DNA of 64,000 nucleotides from positions 3,348,001-3,412,000 of the forward strand of contig JAGPXD010000003.1 of the NCBI GenBank assembly GCA_020746995.1, in the 5' to 3' direction. This document shows, piece after piece, positions 1-11,611 of the stretch (positions within the stretch are counted from its first letter, which is position 1; the number at the start of each line of letters is the position of its first letter). The position numbers were made by a program, and so were the translations under genes. This DNA comes from Plectosphaerella cucumerina. Its lineage: Eukaryota > Ascomycota > Sordariomycetes > Glomerellales > Plectosphaerellaceae. The notes under the pieces were generated by a model that did no database searches, was not told where the DNA came from, and saw only the letters and a list, made by a program, of their open reading frames with translations.

Positions 1-2835
1 CCTCCGTCTGGCAGCCGACGAGAGTGAAGGGCGAGATAGTTGGGCGGTGCGCAGGGCCGGTGGGCGTTGTCGTCGTGGATGATGTCGTCGTGGTGGCAAC
101 GTCGGATGACGGGAGAGCTGAGGATGCGACAGCCGATGATGCATCAGCTGAGGGCGAAGCAACAACGTCCGAGGACGGGGGGACCGAGGAAACGGGTGAT
201 GAAGCGTCTGCGCTGGAAGCTTCCGCTGATCTGGAAGGGTCTTGGGCGTGTTAGTTACTGTTGTCCGGGTAGACGATCTTTGAGTCCAGGGCTGCGCATA
301 TCGCACTTGGGTCGCCAGGGGTCGGTTAGGAGGTGAGCCGCATACCTGAGTTGGCGGCCGAGGATGTTGCCTGGGTGGAAGTGACGCGGTAGAGCTCCAA
401 ACGGCTTCCAGCGCCGCAGTACTGGAAGGGGTTGCCGGCGCAGACCATGTTGCACTGCTCGAGAGGTGCAGTCGTGCTGGACGAGTGCAGCGAGTTGCCG
501 CAGTAGCCTGGGCCGAGGGTTGTCAGCATTTCTTCCACGGTAAAGGGGGGCAATGGTACTCACACTCGCGGCCATACTCGGTGCCGAAGTAGGTGAAGCT
601 ACTGCAGAAGTCGGCGCACATCTCCAGCGTCATGGTGTCGCTCGCCTGGGTGGCGCCTGTGAGGGCGCGGACGCCGGTACCTTCGGTCTGGCAACCGACG
701 AGCGAGTACTTGCCGATGGTGGGAATGTGGGCAAGAGTGGCAGTCGGGGCGGGGGCGCTCGAGGTAGACGTCGACGAGCGGGTGGCCGTGGTGCTGTACA
801 GCTCGATCCTGTTGCCGGCGCCGCAGTATTGGGTGCTGTCGCCGCCGCAGACCATGTTGCACTCGGACAACGGAGCAAAGTTGCTCGAGCTGTGCAGCGA
901 GTTGCCGCAGTAGCACTCGACGCCATACTCGGTTCCCCAGTAGTCGAAACCGGCGCAGCTGTTCATGCAGCGCTCAAGGGTCATGTCCGCCGAGACAAAG
1001 GTCGCGCCGCTCAGGGCGCGGGCCACGGTGCCCTCGGTCCAGCACGAAACGAGCTTGTAGCCTCCCATGGTCTCTCTGTGGTAAAGTGACGGAGTAGGCG
1101 ATGCCGAGCTGACGGTCGTGGTGGTAATGACAGTCGATGTTGGCGCTTGGGAGACGCTCGTGGTGCTGCTAACGATGGAGCTGGGCGGCAGTGAAGAAAT
1201 ACCAGGGGTGGTGCAAGTGCCCGGTGCCGTGAAGGCACGGCATGTGCCTCCCAGGATTCTCGTCTTCCTGAAAGACTCAACGATGGCGGAGGAATCGGTC
1301 CCGCTGATGAAGTCAAAGTCGGCCTCGGCAGCGTGGCCGCCGGGGATGGTCGTGCTGACGGAGAAGAGAGTGTATGCGCCGATGCAGGCGCCCTTCGTCA
1401 GATCCAGCGTCATACTCGTCAGCCTTGGAACGGGGCTGTTGTCCTGGTTCACCTTGTACGAAATTAAGACACTGGCAGGGAGGTTGGCGCGGTCGTTGCG
1501 GATCGCCGCTGTGAAGGTCGAAACACCAGACGTCTGAAGGAGGCAGCTCTGGTACCGCTGCAGGAAGACGGCATCTTGGACTGGGTACTCGTTGCCGTTG
1601 TTGTCATATGTCGTGCTGGTCCCATCTGTACGACGGAGTGTGACGACGAAGGACGAGATGCCCGTGGCGACGGGGATGTTCGTTGCGATGGGGAACCAGA
1701 CGAACTCATCGTCGATGCCGCGCCCCAGCCCCTGAGCGCTGACTGCAAAGGAGCACGGCCCGCCGCAGATCGAACCTCCGTTCCGGTTTTTGTAGGTGAT
1801 AGTCAAGCCCTGGATCGTGGCCCGAGGCAGCTCAGTCGTTCGGATGCGGATGGACCCTGTGAGTTCCAGAACACTGGCGGAAGCGCCAACAGTGAGCTGC
1901 ATGTTTGTAGGCTTCACCTGGTACGGAACAATGGGGTCGCCGAGGCTCGCGGCAGGAGGAACGACGTCGATCATCTTCTGCAACACAGCCTTACAAGCTG
2001 CTTGGAAGGCAACAGCGTCTGACATTCCGTTCATGGTAGCGTTCGCATCAGAGCTGAACACCTTCCAGTCCGAGTTCCTGTTGGAAGCGACGGAGCGTCC
2101 CACAATCAGAGGGTTCGTGGTGTTCCAACCCAGATACTCGGTGACGATTCTGTTATCAAAGACGGCCACGGTTGAGTCCATGGATATCTGGTTGTTGGGA
2201 GTGGTTCCGGGAGGGACAAGGTCCGGGAATTGGCTCGAGTGAACACTGCCGAGAGTATGCCCGCAAGCAGTAACTTGGATCATCTCCTGGTTCGTGAAAC
2301 CCATTCTGGTGAACTGGTTCCTGAAGATGCTGATGGCGTTCTGGGGCTGAGGCACGCCAACACTGCCTGCCGCTATGGCATCGACACGACCGGGGCGGAA
2401 AGGCACGGCAGGGCCACGGCAGGTTCTCACGGAGGTGTAGACGCCAAGGGCGATCAAGTCGGAGAGCGAGCTGCGCCGTGAAAGGAACGGGGCCATGAAC
2501 GTCAGAGTGGTCGAAAAGGCTGGGCCGGCGTTGTCGCCGTTGCTGAGCTCGTACTGGATCGAGGCGTCCAAACCACCCGTCTGCTGCACGCGGTTATGGG
2601 TGGCCATGTCGTGAAAGGCAGTCCTGAGCCATTCTGCGGCGGCGAAGCGGCCGGCTCCGTTGGCCTGGTTTGAGCATGGGGAAACGCTGTCGGCAAACTT
2701 TCTTGATCCAACGCTGTCGGTCTGGAACATGATTTCCTCGAGCTCGTCGATCTTGGGCGAGGGCCATGTCGGATCGGCTGTGGTATGGGCAGCGAGGCCT
2801 GCCAGAGCCACCAGCCATGTCTTGTCGAGCCTCAT
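1..2835 (-). CDS. Secreted class II-like heme peroxidase with C-terminal WSC repeats (3' end beyond window)
   Basis: The protein starts with a signal peptide (about residues 1-20) and a fungal heme-peroxidase domain. Visible residues are the distal Arg71 and His75 in RTAFHD and the proximal His193 in CGHTLG. A Ser/Thr-rich linker follows, then WSC domains: one complete (from YKLVSCWTEG to YCGAGNRIELY), a second split by an intron at 508-563 (donor GTGAGT, acceptor CCCAG, restoring ECYCGN), and a third beginning FTLVGCQTE at the window edge. A further intron lies near 251-345; its acceptor is less certain. WSC modules bind wall glycans in other proteins, so the enzyme is probably anchored at or near the fungal or host wall and oxidises phenolics or similar substrates with H2O2. 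The peroxidase assignment is firm; the substrate is unknown. Confidence 0.85.
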
Positions 2836-5800
2836 GATGCAACGGGGCTGTAGCTATCAGAGGGAGGGAATACACTGGCTTGAGAAACGAGTGACGAGGG
2901 CTCAATCAGAGATTGTAGCCGGCCGGTGTGAACCTGAAGGATGAGAGGAATGGAGAGAAGAACAAAAGGAGTCTACGGCCCCGAAGAGGAGGAAAAAAAG
3001 ATGGCATTGTCGGGAAGGCTGAGGATCTCCTCGCAACGGGCTGACCATGCAGCCCCCGCGGACAAGCGAAGGCATGGCTGACACTGCATGTCCAGGCTCG
3101 GCAGCCAAGGCCCTGGAAGGAGACTATCAAAAGGAGAGGGGGAATGGCAGCGCCTCACGAAGGCCGGGCGTGGGCGAGCGCGGCATGGCAAGACTGCCGA
3201 TATGCACGAGGGTTCGTATCCTTTGGGCGAGCCACCTCGCACTAGTGAGGCGGGTAAAGAAAAGGCGTTGCAGAAGCGTCGCTCATTGGAGAGACGTCGA
3301 GAGAGAAGTCGGTGTCAGCCGCAGGAGGGTATCATCATGGAAAGCCCCTGGCTAACACCCAAAAGAGGGGCCGGACTACGGGCGAGAGATGCAAGCGCGG
3401 CCTTGGCCGTTGGCAGACCGGGGGGCAACGCACGCTGGTGCCTCCGAAGGATAGGGTAGGGTCTTGTCCTGTCCCAGACGACGACGCGAATAGATTCGGT
3501 GGAGGCTCGTGTCTCAGTGAGCGAGACGTCCGGTAGACGCGCCGGTTCCTGGGCATGTTCTGGGCATCTAGTCGAGAAGCGGCATGCTGTACGAAGTCCC
3601 AAGAAAACGGGGCATCTGGGGCCAGTTACGACTGCAGTACAGGGCGACGCTATCGATGCCGCCGTGGCTGACTTTGCCTTTGGGGCAATGCGAGATACTG
3701 GGTCGGTCCTTTCACGCGCCCGCGGCATCTGGTAGCTCAAATCTCGGCACGGGGATCCCAGGCGGGTGGCCGGGGGCGCTCGCTGCCTGTGGTGCCTCCT
3801 CGGACCGGGCGGGGTCCTTCTCAAAAGTCGGGTGGAAGTCTTCCCTGACGACGTACAAGGCGATGCTCGGGACTTTTTTCGTAAGACACGGTGCTACGAC
3901 AACGTCGTCCCACGGGATATCCTCGTCGTGGAAAGAAGTCGGATGGCGCAGGTCCATACGGTAGGGCTGGGCCGGCTGGCAGCAGGGACTGATGATCATC
4001 TGCGAGAACCCGGGCTGGCTGCCTTGTCACACTCCGTGCCCCGGCACAGTGGGAGTGGAAGCCCGCAAGACGCTGGGCACCACGTCCCGTCCAGTCCAGG
4101 TCGATATTGATGATATCGGGCGGTGGTGATTTGGCCATTCGCGAGCAGGGGTCTGTCTGTCTGCCTGTCGTTACAGTTAGTTCACCGTTGTGCCCTTTCC
4201 CACGCTAGGCCAGGGGCTTCGTCTTCTTCTTCTTCAGCTGCCGAGCTTCGGGGCATCGAGCCGGTCCTGACACGGACTGAGCCGGCGCCGGTGGAAGTGG
4301 GGAGGTTCAGACGGCAAAGAAGGCGAATGTCGGGCACGAGCTTGGGCCAAGAGGTCGCGCCCCTTGGCGAGGTGGGAGAAGCAACAATGTCTCCGTGCTG
4401 CAGCCAGGCCGGTGGAGGTGGAAATGAGTCGGGCAGAGGGCGGCCGCGTGGCAGCAGCGCGGTGGTGCGGCCGGCGAGGCAGCGGAGCAAGTCGCCCGAG
4501 CATGGTTCGACTGGAGTAAGCCCGCAGCTGTGATAAGGCGGGCAGAATTGGCGCGGTGGCAGATGCAGCTGAACACGCGATGCGACGGAGGGGAAAAGTG
4601 GTGTTGAGGGGCCTGGAGATGCATTCGGCGTCCCGGTACCCCGTCCAGAAGGACCCTTCAGAGCTTCCTTCCGTACCAGCTCCCTCACGCAGCGCGCTAG
4701 TCCTGGACTGGATAGCGCCGCGGCCTGCGCTGTGCTGGAAAGACCCCTGGACTGCTCCTTCCGCGCAACAGCTGACATCCAGTTAACTGTGAGTTATTTG
4801 TCACTTGAATTTCTTCCAGGAGCCACGGGGATATCTGGTCCAAGTTTCTTCACAGCAATCATCTCGACGACGGCCTCGATGCGGAGCTCCTGATGAAGCA
4901 AACGGCTGCCTCCCGGCGCACTGCAATGACCCTGAGCCGGACCCGCAAGATCCACCATCACGGCCGCTCCTTCCGTCCCGGCCCCTCGGCTTCCTGCCGC
5001 CCGGCCACCGTGATCGTCAGATGGATGCGCTGCCTTGGATGGTGGCAATCGGGCTCGCCGTGAAGGTCGATCTCTTTGCTGAACTAGGTCGAGAGTGATC
5101 TCACCATATTCGAGTCTGAGCCGAATCTTGGCAGTCATTGATGGGCTAGCTGTAGCCGACGAAGGTTGATTATTTCCAAGCGCTACAGCTATGTTGGATG
5201 AACAGCAAGACAGTTTTTTCGTCAAACCGACCAGATGATATCAGACTGCCATGTTCCAGGTTTTGCCCAAACACTACCAGCTTCATGTTCGCGCTGAGGT
5301 CATTGACATCGGTCCGTCCACAAGCGGCGAGCTAAAACACTCCCCTCGGCCGGATCCATCATCGATCGAACACCACGACAACCCGTCCCTGGTGATCAGA
5401 CCTCAACCGCGGTCCCAGTGAAACCACCCCGTACACCTCCAAAGGAGTCGAATTTGCAGTTCGTGAAAGCCACGACCTCAGGACGATTTGCCAAGTCGGT
5501 CTCTCGGTCTCGCTTCCAGCATCGCTTCCTCATTGCCACAGAGATTCCCAGCAAGAAACTCCCGCGCCACTCGCCCAGTGGCTGAGCACGGACCCTCTTA
5601 TCCAATCGCTACCCCGCGAAGACCCTGCATGACATCATCAGCCACACCAGGGGTCGTCATCGCCACGACTGCTCCCGGCCTTCTTCCTCAAGCTTCAGCT
5701 TCAAAGTTCAGATGGCCTAGGGGGGATGAAGCAGGTGAGGCCTCTCTGCCCTGTCCCGAAGATCGACGGATCGGCGCTAGACTGCGCATGGCCCCTGTGA

Positions 5801-6108
5801 ACTGCCGGCAGGAAAGACGTGGATGCGCGGGAAGCGATGGGGGGCAGCAACAGCTTCCCCGTCTTCTCTAAAAGGGTCGCTCCTGCCCTTCCGGACACTT
5901 CGGACTTTTGCGCCTGCCCTTTGTTTATCACATCTGACGATGCCGCAAGCAGCCCTGTAACCCAAATTCACCCATACGAGCTTCATCTGAACACCACATT
6001 TTTCCTCTCTCCCACTACACCAAGACTCCAGAGACCCTGTGTCTCTCTCCCAATTGACACTCCCACATTCCACCCTCTTGTCACCGATAACCACTATCAC
6101 TTGCAACA
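2836..6108. other. Intergenic, no supported gene
   Basis: These 3.3 kb separate the divergent peroxidase and MARVEL genes. Open frames on both strands lack family motifs and mutually overlap, as expected by chance in GC-rich DNA. The last 150 bases before the MARVEL start are rich in C and T, typical of a fungal promoter and 5' leader. No tRNA or repeat was recognised. Confidence 0.6.
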
Positions 6109-7002
6109 ATGGCTCGCGCAGGCCTCGGTCTCAAACTCCTCCAATGGTTCATCCGAGGAATCCAGTTCGGCTGCTGTGCCCTCATCTTCGCCATCTACTG
6201 CTACTTCCTGGCCACGCTCGCTAATCACGACCTGACCATTTCCAACCACATTCGCGCCGTCACCGGCATCACTGGCGCTGGCTCCCTTTACACGATTGTA
6301 GGCCTGGCCCTGCTCTGCTGCCTCGCCGGTCACGTCATCACCTCAGCGATTGCGATCTTCCTCGATCTCTGTTTCGCAGCCGCGTTCATCTACGTCGCCT
6401 GGGCGAACCGCAACGGCGCATCCAGCTGCAACGGATATCTCGACACACCCTACGGCCAAGGTAATGCCAACCGTATCGTCGACGGTAACTCCAACGCATT
6501 TACCCGCCTCCCTTCCCTGCGCTCTGCTTGCCGCATGCAAACCGCCTGCTTCGCCGTCGCCATCGTCGCCATCTTCTTCTTCCTCTTCTCCATCCTCGTC
6601 GAGGTCTTCCTCGTCCGCAACCGCAAGAAGGAGCGCCGCTTCGGCCCCGGTCCCAACAACGGCTACACCTCTGGCTCCGGCACAAAGGCCCGCCGCGGCT
6701 TCTTCCCCTGGCGCCGCAACAAGGCCGAGAAGCCCATCGACAACGAGAACCGCCTGCCTGAGCACACCACTCCCGACCATCTGCGCACCTCCTACAACAC
6801 CGAGGCTACCGCCGTCCATCCTGATGCCGGCGCTCCCAACACTCTCAACCACAACAAGTACGGCGAGTCTGGTTACGGCCATGACAACACTGTCCCCGCC
6901 ACTACCCACGATGCCACCACCGGCACTGTGGACCCTTATGGCAGGAAGCAGCCGGCAGCCAACTACCCGTACGGTGATGGCGTGTACGATCGTCGGGCGT
7001 AA
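6109..7002 (+). CDS. MARVEL-type four-helix membrane protein
   Basis: A 297-residue single-exon protein. Four hydrophobic helices lie at about residues 17-37, 56-78, 79-99 and 144-168, with a Cys-containing loop (about 100-143) between helices 3 and 4. This is the layout of fungal MARVEL-domain proteins, which sit in plasma-membrane or eisosome-like regions. Helix 4 is followed by a basic stretch (RNRKKERR) and a long hydrophilic tail rich in Asn, Thr, Tyr and Pro, probably cytosolic and disordered. The start fits a good context (CAACAATGG) after a pyrimidine-rich leader. The gene converges on the HAM-2 gene downstream. Family assignment is by topology and general resemblance; a specific role cannot be given. 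Confidence 0.75.
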   Translation: MARAGLGLKLLQWFIRGIQFGCCALIFAIYCYFLATLANHDLTISNHIRAVTGITGAGSLYTIVGLALLCCLAGHVITSAIAIFLDLCFAAAFIYVAWANRNGASSCNGYLDTPYGQGNANRIVDGNSNAFTRLPSLRSACRMQTACFAVAIVAIFFFLFSILVEVFLVRNRKKERRFGPGPNNGYTSGSGTKARRGFFPWRRNKAEKPIDNENRLPEHTTPDHLRTSYNTEATAVHPDAGAPNTLNHNKYGESGYGHDNTVPATTHDATTGTVDPYGRKQPAANYPYGDGVYDRRA

Positions 7003-7387
7003 GAAGCCTCGGCCATGTGAAGTAAGAACAGTAAGGAAACATGTGTGTACAAAACAACAGTAATATGGGGAAAGGGGTGTTCAGGGGCTGGCGGAGGAGA
7101 TACCCACGGGGGACAAGCTCTCTCTTCTAGACGACCAAAGTCTCACGATCGTTATGTTCACTTTTTTCCATTGTATCAGAGACCGAAGTCTCGCCGTCCA
7201 TAGGACCTAATGTCTAATACTCAAGTCATTCGCTCAATTCCTCCTCTTGAACGCCCATCATGTCCATCGTCTGAGTCGACGGTCCCGCTTCCGTCTCGCC
7301 CCAACTAGCTTCCGCCTCACCCCCAGCAGCATCAGTGGCAGCAGGCACCCCTTCCTTGTCACCAGCCCAATCATCATCGGTGAGCCC
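7003..7387. other. Convergent 3' spacer with open extension of the HAM-2 frame
   Basis: This stretch lies between the stops of two convergent genes. On the minus strand, directly after the HAM-2 TAG stop (7388-7390), the same frame stays open for 53 more codons down to a TGA at 7226-7228. It encodes a strongly acidic Asp/Glu/Ala/Gly-rich segment; see the findings. The rest presumably holds both 3' UTRs. Confidence 0.5.
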
Positions 7388-10300
7388 CTAGTGTCCCCAG
7401 TCGTTGTTGGTGCCTTCATCCGCGCCCTCCTGCCAGTTGACGCCGAGCTTCTCGAGCTCCCGCGTAAAAAAGCCCTGCTCATCACGGTACGCAACCCGCA
7501 GCTCGTCGGGGATCTTGTCCGGGTAGCGCCGGACGTTGAACCAGTGCGTCAGACTGCGGAGGGCCTGTTCGAGCGGCAGCGCCGAGTCGACCTCGGCATC
7601 GACATCGCTACCAGCGAGCCACTCATCGCGCAGCTCCGGCCGCACGTGCAGGTAGACGGCCGTGATGACGCGCATGTTGCTCTGGCGCCACTTGCGGCCG
7701 CAGTAGGGGACCTGGTTCTTGAAGAGTTTGAGGGTGTACAGTCGGAGCAGAGGCTGCGGCACCTTGAGAGACTTTCGTAGTATGTTAGACGACTTGTACT
7801 GCACAAGTAAGAGATTGCGGTGCGCCTTGCGCTTGCAGAGCTTCTGCATGATGCGGAGGTAGTTGATCATGGAGAAGAAGTTGCGCCGGGAGAAGTCGGT
7901 GATGGGCTCCATCGGTAGCGGGTTCACCGGGTAGCCCAGCTCGTCGACCTCTGGTCGCGTCGGCTGCTGGCCCTCCTGATTCTGACTTTCTCCCTCGCCT
8001 CCGTTTTCCCCAGTCGACTCTGGGTGAGGAGGAGACCGCCGCCGCTTGATAGGGGGTGGTGCTGCCTCGTCTTCGCTGTCCGTAACGATGAGCTCGCTCT
8101 CCGTGGGATTCGGCAGGACCAGTTCCTTAGTCTGTTCCTTATTCTTGGACCGAACGTTGCAGAAGTGGAAGAAGCTGTTCTCGATGCGGTCTGTCTTGCT
8201 GTCGACGACATTCTGTATGTCTTGGTGTGCGAACAGCTTCAATACCAGAGGGACATAGTTATGGTCCAACAGTAGTTGTGACAGGTATTCGTACTTGAGG
8301 ACATCTTTGGCTGGTCAGCTCTGTAATCACGGGAACAGGGGATCAGTACACTTACGCGACAGCTTCAGCCACTTCAGAAGGAGCAAGATAGCCCCCGTTG
8401 CGGCCTTCGTCATGATCTCGCGCGATCGCGCCGCGTCCACTTCCTCTGGGGTAAGCTCTCTCGGCTCGGGGGGGACTGCCGATGGTGGCTCCTGCTGCTG
8501 TCGCGCAGGGCCTCCTGGACCGCCGTTAACACCAGGATTGGCGCCCCTACCGGCCATATTCTGGTGCTGCTGAGCCTGTTGCGATGCCACGGCCGAGACG
8601 TTCATGAATGTCGGCCTCAGCAGCACAATGGCGAGCGACTGCAGATGCGGCAGGACCTCCTTCTGTAGGCTGGTTAGCACCGCCAGATGGGACAGGTAGA
8701 CGAGCAGATAACTTACGTAGAAGCCCTCGACGGCGAGCAGGCGTCGCTGAACCTCCTCGGTCGCATGAGGGTGTGGACCAAGATCGATCTTGACCTCCTC
8801 CGGCTGCTCCTCTGCCTTATCCACTGCTTTCTTCTTCTTCAAAGATCCTCGTACCCCCATGATGAGCTCTCGCTCCTCCAGGCTCAGCTCGCTGAGATCC
8901 AGACCGAGATCAGTCTCTGGGTCGAGGCCTGAGTCCAGGTCGAGGCCATCGACATCACCGTCCAGAGAGTCCTCGTCCCACCCCCTTTCCGACTTCATGA
9001 ACTTCTCCCGCGCGTCCCAAAGCTGCCTGGTAGCACGGTTCATCCGAACGCGCTTGGCAAACAGCTCTCCCGCCTCGAGGATAGAAGCAGGAATGTCGCT
9101 GCCCTCCCATTTACGCCCGACGAGGATATGCTGAAGGCCAGCGCCTCCCTTTCCACCAGCGCTGTTGCTGGTTTCATCCAGAGGAGGGTATAGGAAGGGA
9201 AAGTTCTGGTTGGTTTGGTAGTTTTGCTTCTTACCGCCTTTACCACCAACAGCGGGAGAGGGCGGCGGTGAGGGCGCCGGAGTGGCGATGTGGACAGGTT
9301 GGTGTAGGATCGAGGCACCTCCGCTTTGCGAGTTTGGTGGCCCTGGAATGATGCCATTTGCCGCGTTCTTCGGCGGCAGACTGGGCGGAGGTGGCAGGAT
9401 GGTGCTATTTTCCGCCTCGAGGGGGATCATGGGCTGCGGGGGAACATATGCAGGATACTTTGATGTTAACTCCTGTCGGAAGGCATGATAATCGAGAGGG
9501 GATGCCGTGATGAGGTCGTCCGACTTCTCGTCCTTGTCCGTCTCGCTGACTGCCTTTTTGACCTCTTCGATCTCTGCGGTGCCTCCAAAGACCAGAAGGA
9601 TAGACTTCCACAGCAGTAGCAGCATCTGCGGCAGGGGAAGAGCATTACTCTCGTCCCACCGAACCTTGGACGTCGCAAAAGACATGTAATTGACGAGGGT
9701 TGGGTTCAGGTCGACTATCTGGGTGTCAGTTTGGGTCCCAAGAGGGTTGCGCTAGGAATATGCACGTACGTAGTGCCTTGCGTGTCGGGGCCATTGCCTC
9801 GGGGTCGCTCAAGGCTTGCTGCACAGCGATGTACATGATTGTCATAAGGTTCAGAACCTCATCGTGGGCGTCTTGAAGGTTGGCGGGCTGCAGGGGTACC
9901 GAGTCGTCGGACCAGAAGACCTCGAATGCTCGCTGGGTGGCTTTCCAGATGACGGCCAGACCTCCCTGGGATGTCATCAGTTCTATGGAGGACTTCATGG
10001 CCTGAAGCTGAGACGAGCTGGCCACGGAACGCTCGTCCTCGACCTCGTCGGGTGACGGCGAGGCAGCGGTATCGACCCATCTCCCTAGCGCGACGTAGAG
10101 AAGTCCCCTGATGGCCTCTGCGCGTTCCGCGTCGTCATCAGAGTCGAGGTTGCCGAAGCTCTCGCGGAGGAAGAGGGTTTTCGACGCAGGGCTGGACTGC
10201 TCCCAGGACGTCGGGCCATTCTGTAGCTCCCACTGGGCCTCGAAGGCGGCCTGGGCAGCATTCAGCCTGACCCATTGCCAGAACTGGTAGACGAACCACT

Positions 10301-10592
10301 CGTCGACCTCCTCCTCGAAGGGGCCCAGGTCCTCGTATTGGAAGTCGTAGGCGATGGGCTCGGGCTTATTGAACTCGGCGACGATCCTACGTAGCTGCAC
10401 GAGCGACAAGGAGTCTGTTGGTGGGTGGGCGCCGGCCTGCGAAGGAGGCATGGGAGCTGGCGGTGCGGGGACTGCAGGAGGCGGCGCCGACTGATTTCGC
10501 TGGAGACCTGGACGAGAGGCCGAGGTGGGAGGAGGAGGAGGGGGTCGGTCGGCCAGGTCTGAGCCTGGGTCTGGGCCGTTGGTATCAGCCAT
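7388..10592 (-). CDS. ham-2: HAM-2/Far11/STRIP homolog, STRIPAK complex subunit
   Basis: Four exons (10592-9770, 9714-8717, 8662-8356, 8304-7388) join in phase to 1014 residues. Introns have canonical ends (GTACGT, GTAAGT, GTAAGT) and lengths of 55, 54 and 51 nt. After a Pro-rich disordered start comes the N1221-type domain (YDFQYEDLGPFEEEVDEW at about residues 90-110). The C-terminal half is DUF3402-like, with SHVLKYEYLSQLLLDHNY restored across intron 3 and LKLFKNQVPYCGRKWRQSNM near the end. Orthologs are Neurospora HAM-2, Sordaria PRO22, yeast Far11 and animal STRIP1/2. They scaffold the striatin-interacting phosphatase and kinase complex at the nuclear envelope/ER and are needed for hyphal fusion and fruiting-body development. 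The chosen start (CAAAATGG) lies 26 codons inside a longer open frame. Confidence 0.93.
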
Positions 10593-11611
10593 TTTGCCGC
10601 AGAGGATGTGTCGAGACTTGTTGTGTGTTTCGTTCGCCAGTAGCTCGGGGGCTGACACTGACAATGCCAACTCGGTCGGCAGTGTCAGATTTTGAGGGGG
10701 CGGGTCGTGAAGCTTGTCGCGTGCCGGGTGCCTCTAGCACACGAAAGAGGACTATGGGGAATAAGGTCTGTCCATCTGCAGGGGGGGATATCACTGAAGA
10801 ATACACTGCATGTAGTATCTGCTGTCGAGACAGCTTGCGTTGTGGTCGTGTTGAGTTTGTAGATACGTGGTGGGAGGGGTTGGACCCGGAGAGCTGGTCC
10901 TGTGCCGTCAACAACCTCACAACCAAGGAGCGCGGGACAGCTCCCACGAAGCCTTCGCCTCGCGAGTTGCTCCTGCAGCCTTGGGACACTAAAAGTGGGA
11001 TAATCCTTGGGGAAGGAGTCGGTGATTGGGTGCCTTTCGTGCCAGCCAAGGAACCTTGTGTGACACGGGCACGGACCATGACGGGAGTGACTGCGGCATT
11101 CATCAGCGGGAAGGGGCGATATTGGGGTGAATTATTGCCCGTGACTTCCTTTCTCAGGGAGCTCAATGAGGGGCAATAGCACTCTCGGCGCTGTTATTCA
11201 GGTACCTTGACCCCGCCTAACCCCCTTTCCGCTGAGTAACTCCCCAACTGAACCGCAAAAGGTACAGCCGGCCTTCACCTCATCAATCCGACGGGAGTAC
11301 ATTATCGACCACGTCTTTTTTTCCCTCGCCAAACCAAACCCCCCGGATCCTCGGAAGATTCTCGAGTCAACCCCTTTTGAAACAAGCCAACTGCCCTCTA
11401 GGACGACCTCATCTTCATCTTCCCATCACCACCCATGCGCACCCAACAGAGCTCACCTCGTCCACCCTCAAGGCCACTCACTCACCCCGCCCATCCGTGA
11501 GTGACATAACGCCCCGCGCCCGCACCCACGTCGCGCCCACGTTGCGCTGCCACCCCGATTCGAACCAAGATCCCCTCCCTCACCCACGACACGGCAACCG
11601 CAATCGGCGAT
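10593..11611. other. Divergent promoter region, HAM-2 / NAD kinase
   Basis: About 1 kb between two divergently transcribed genes, so it should hold both promoters. A GACACTG...CAGTGTC inverted repeat lies about 65-95 nt upstream of the HAM-2 start. The side next to the NAD kinase gene (11270-11600) is C/T-rich. No coding sequence is supported here. Confidence 0.5.

Noticed and set aside
3200..3225. Possible tRNA B-box (GGTTCGTATCC)
   Set aside because: No matching acceptor-stem, A-box or anticodon arm could be folded around it.
4182..4778. 198-codon minus-strand open frame between peroxidase and MARVEL genes
   Set aside because: Low-complexity Pro/Ser/Arg content, no motif, overlapped by equally long frames on the other strand; typical of chance in GC-rich DNA.
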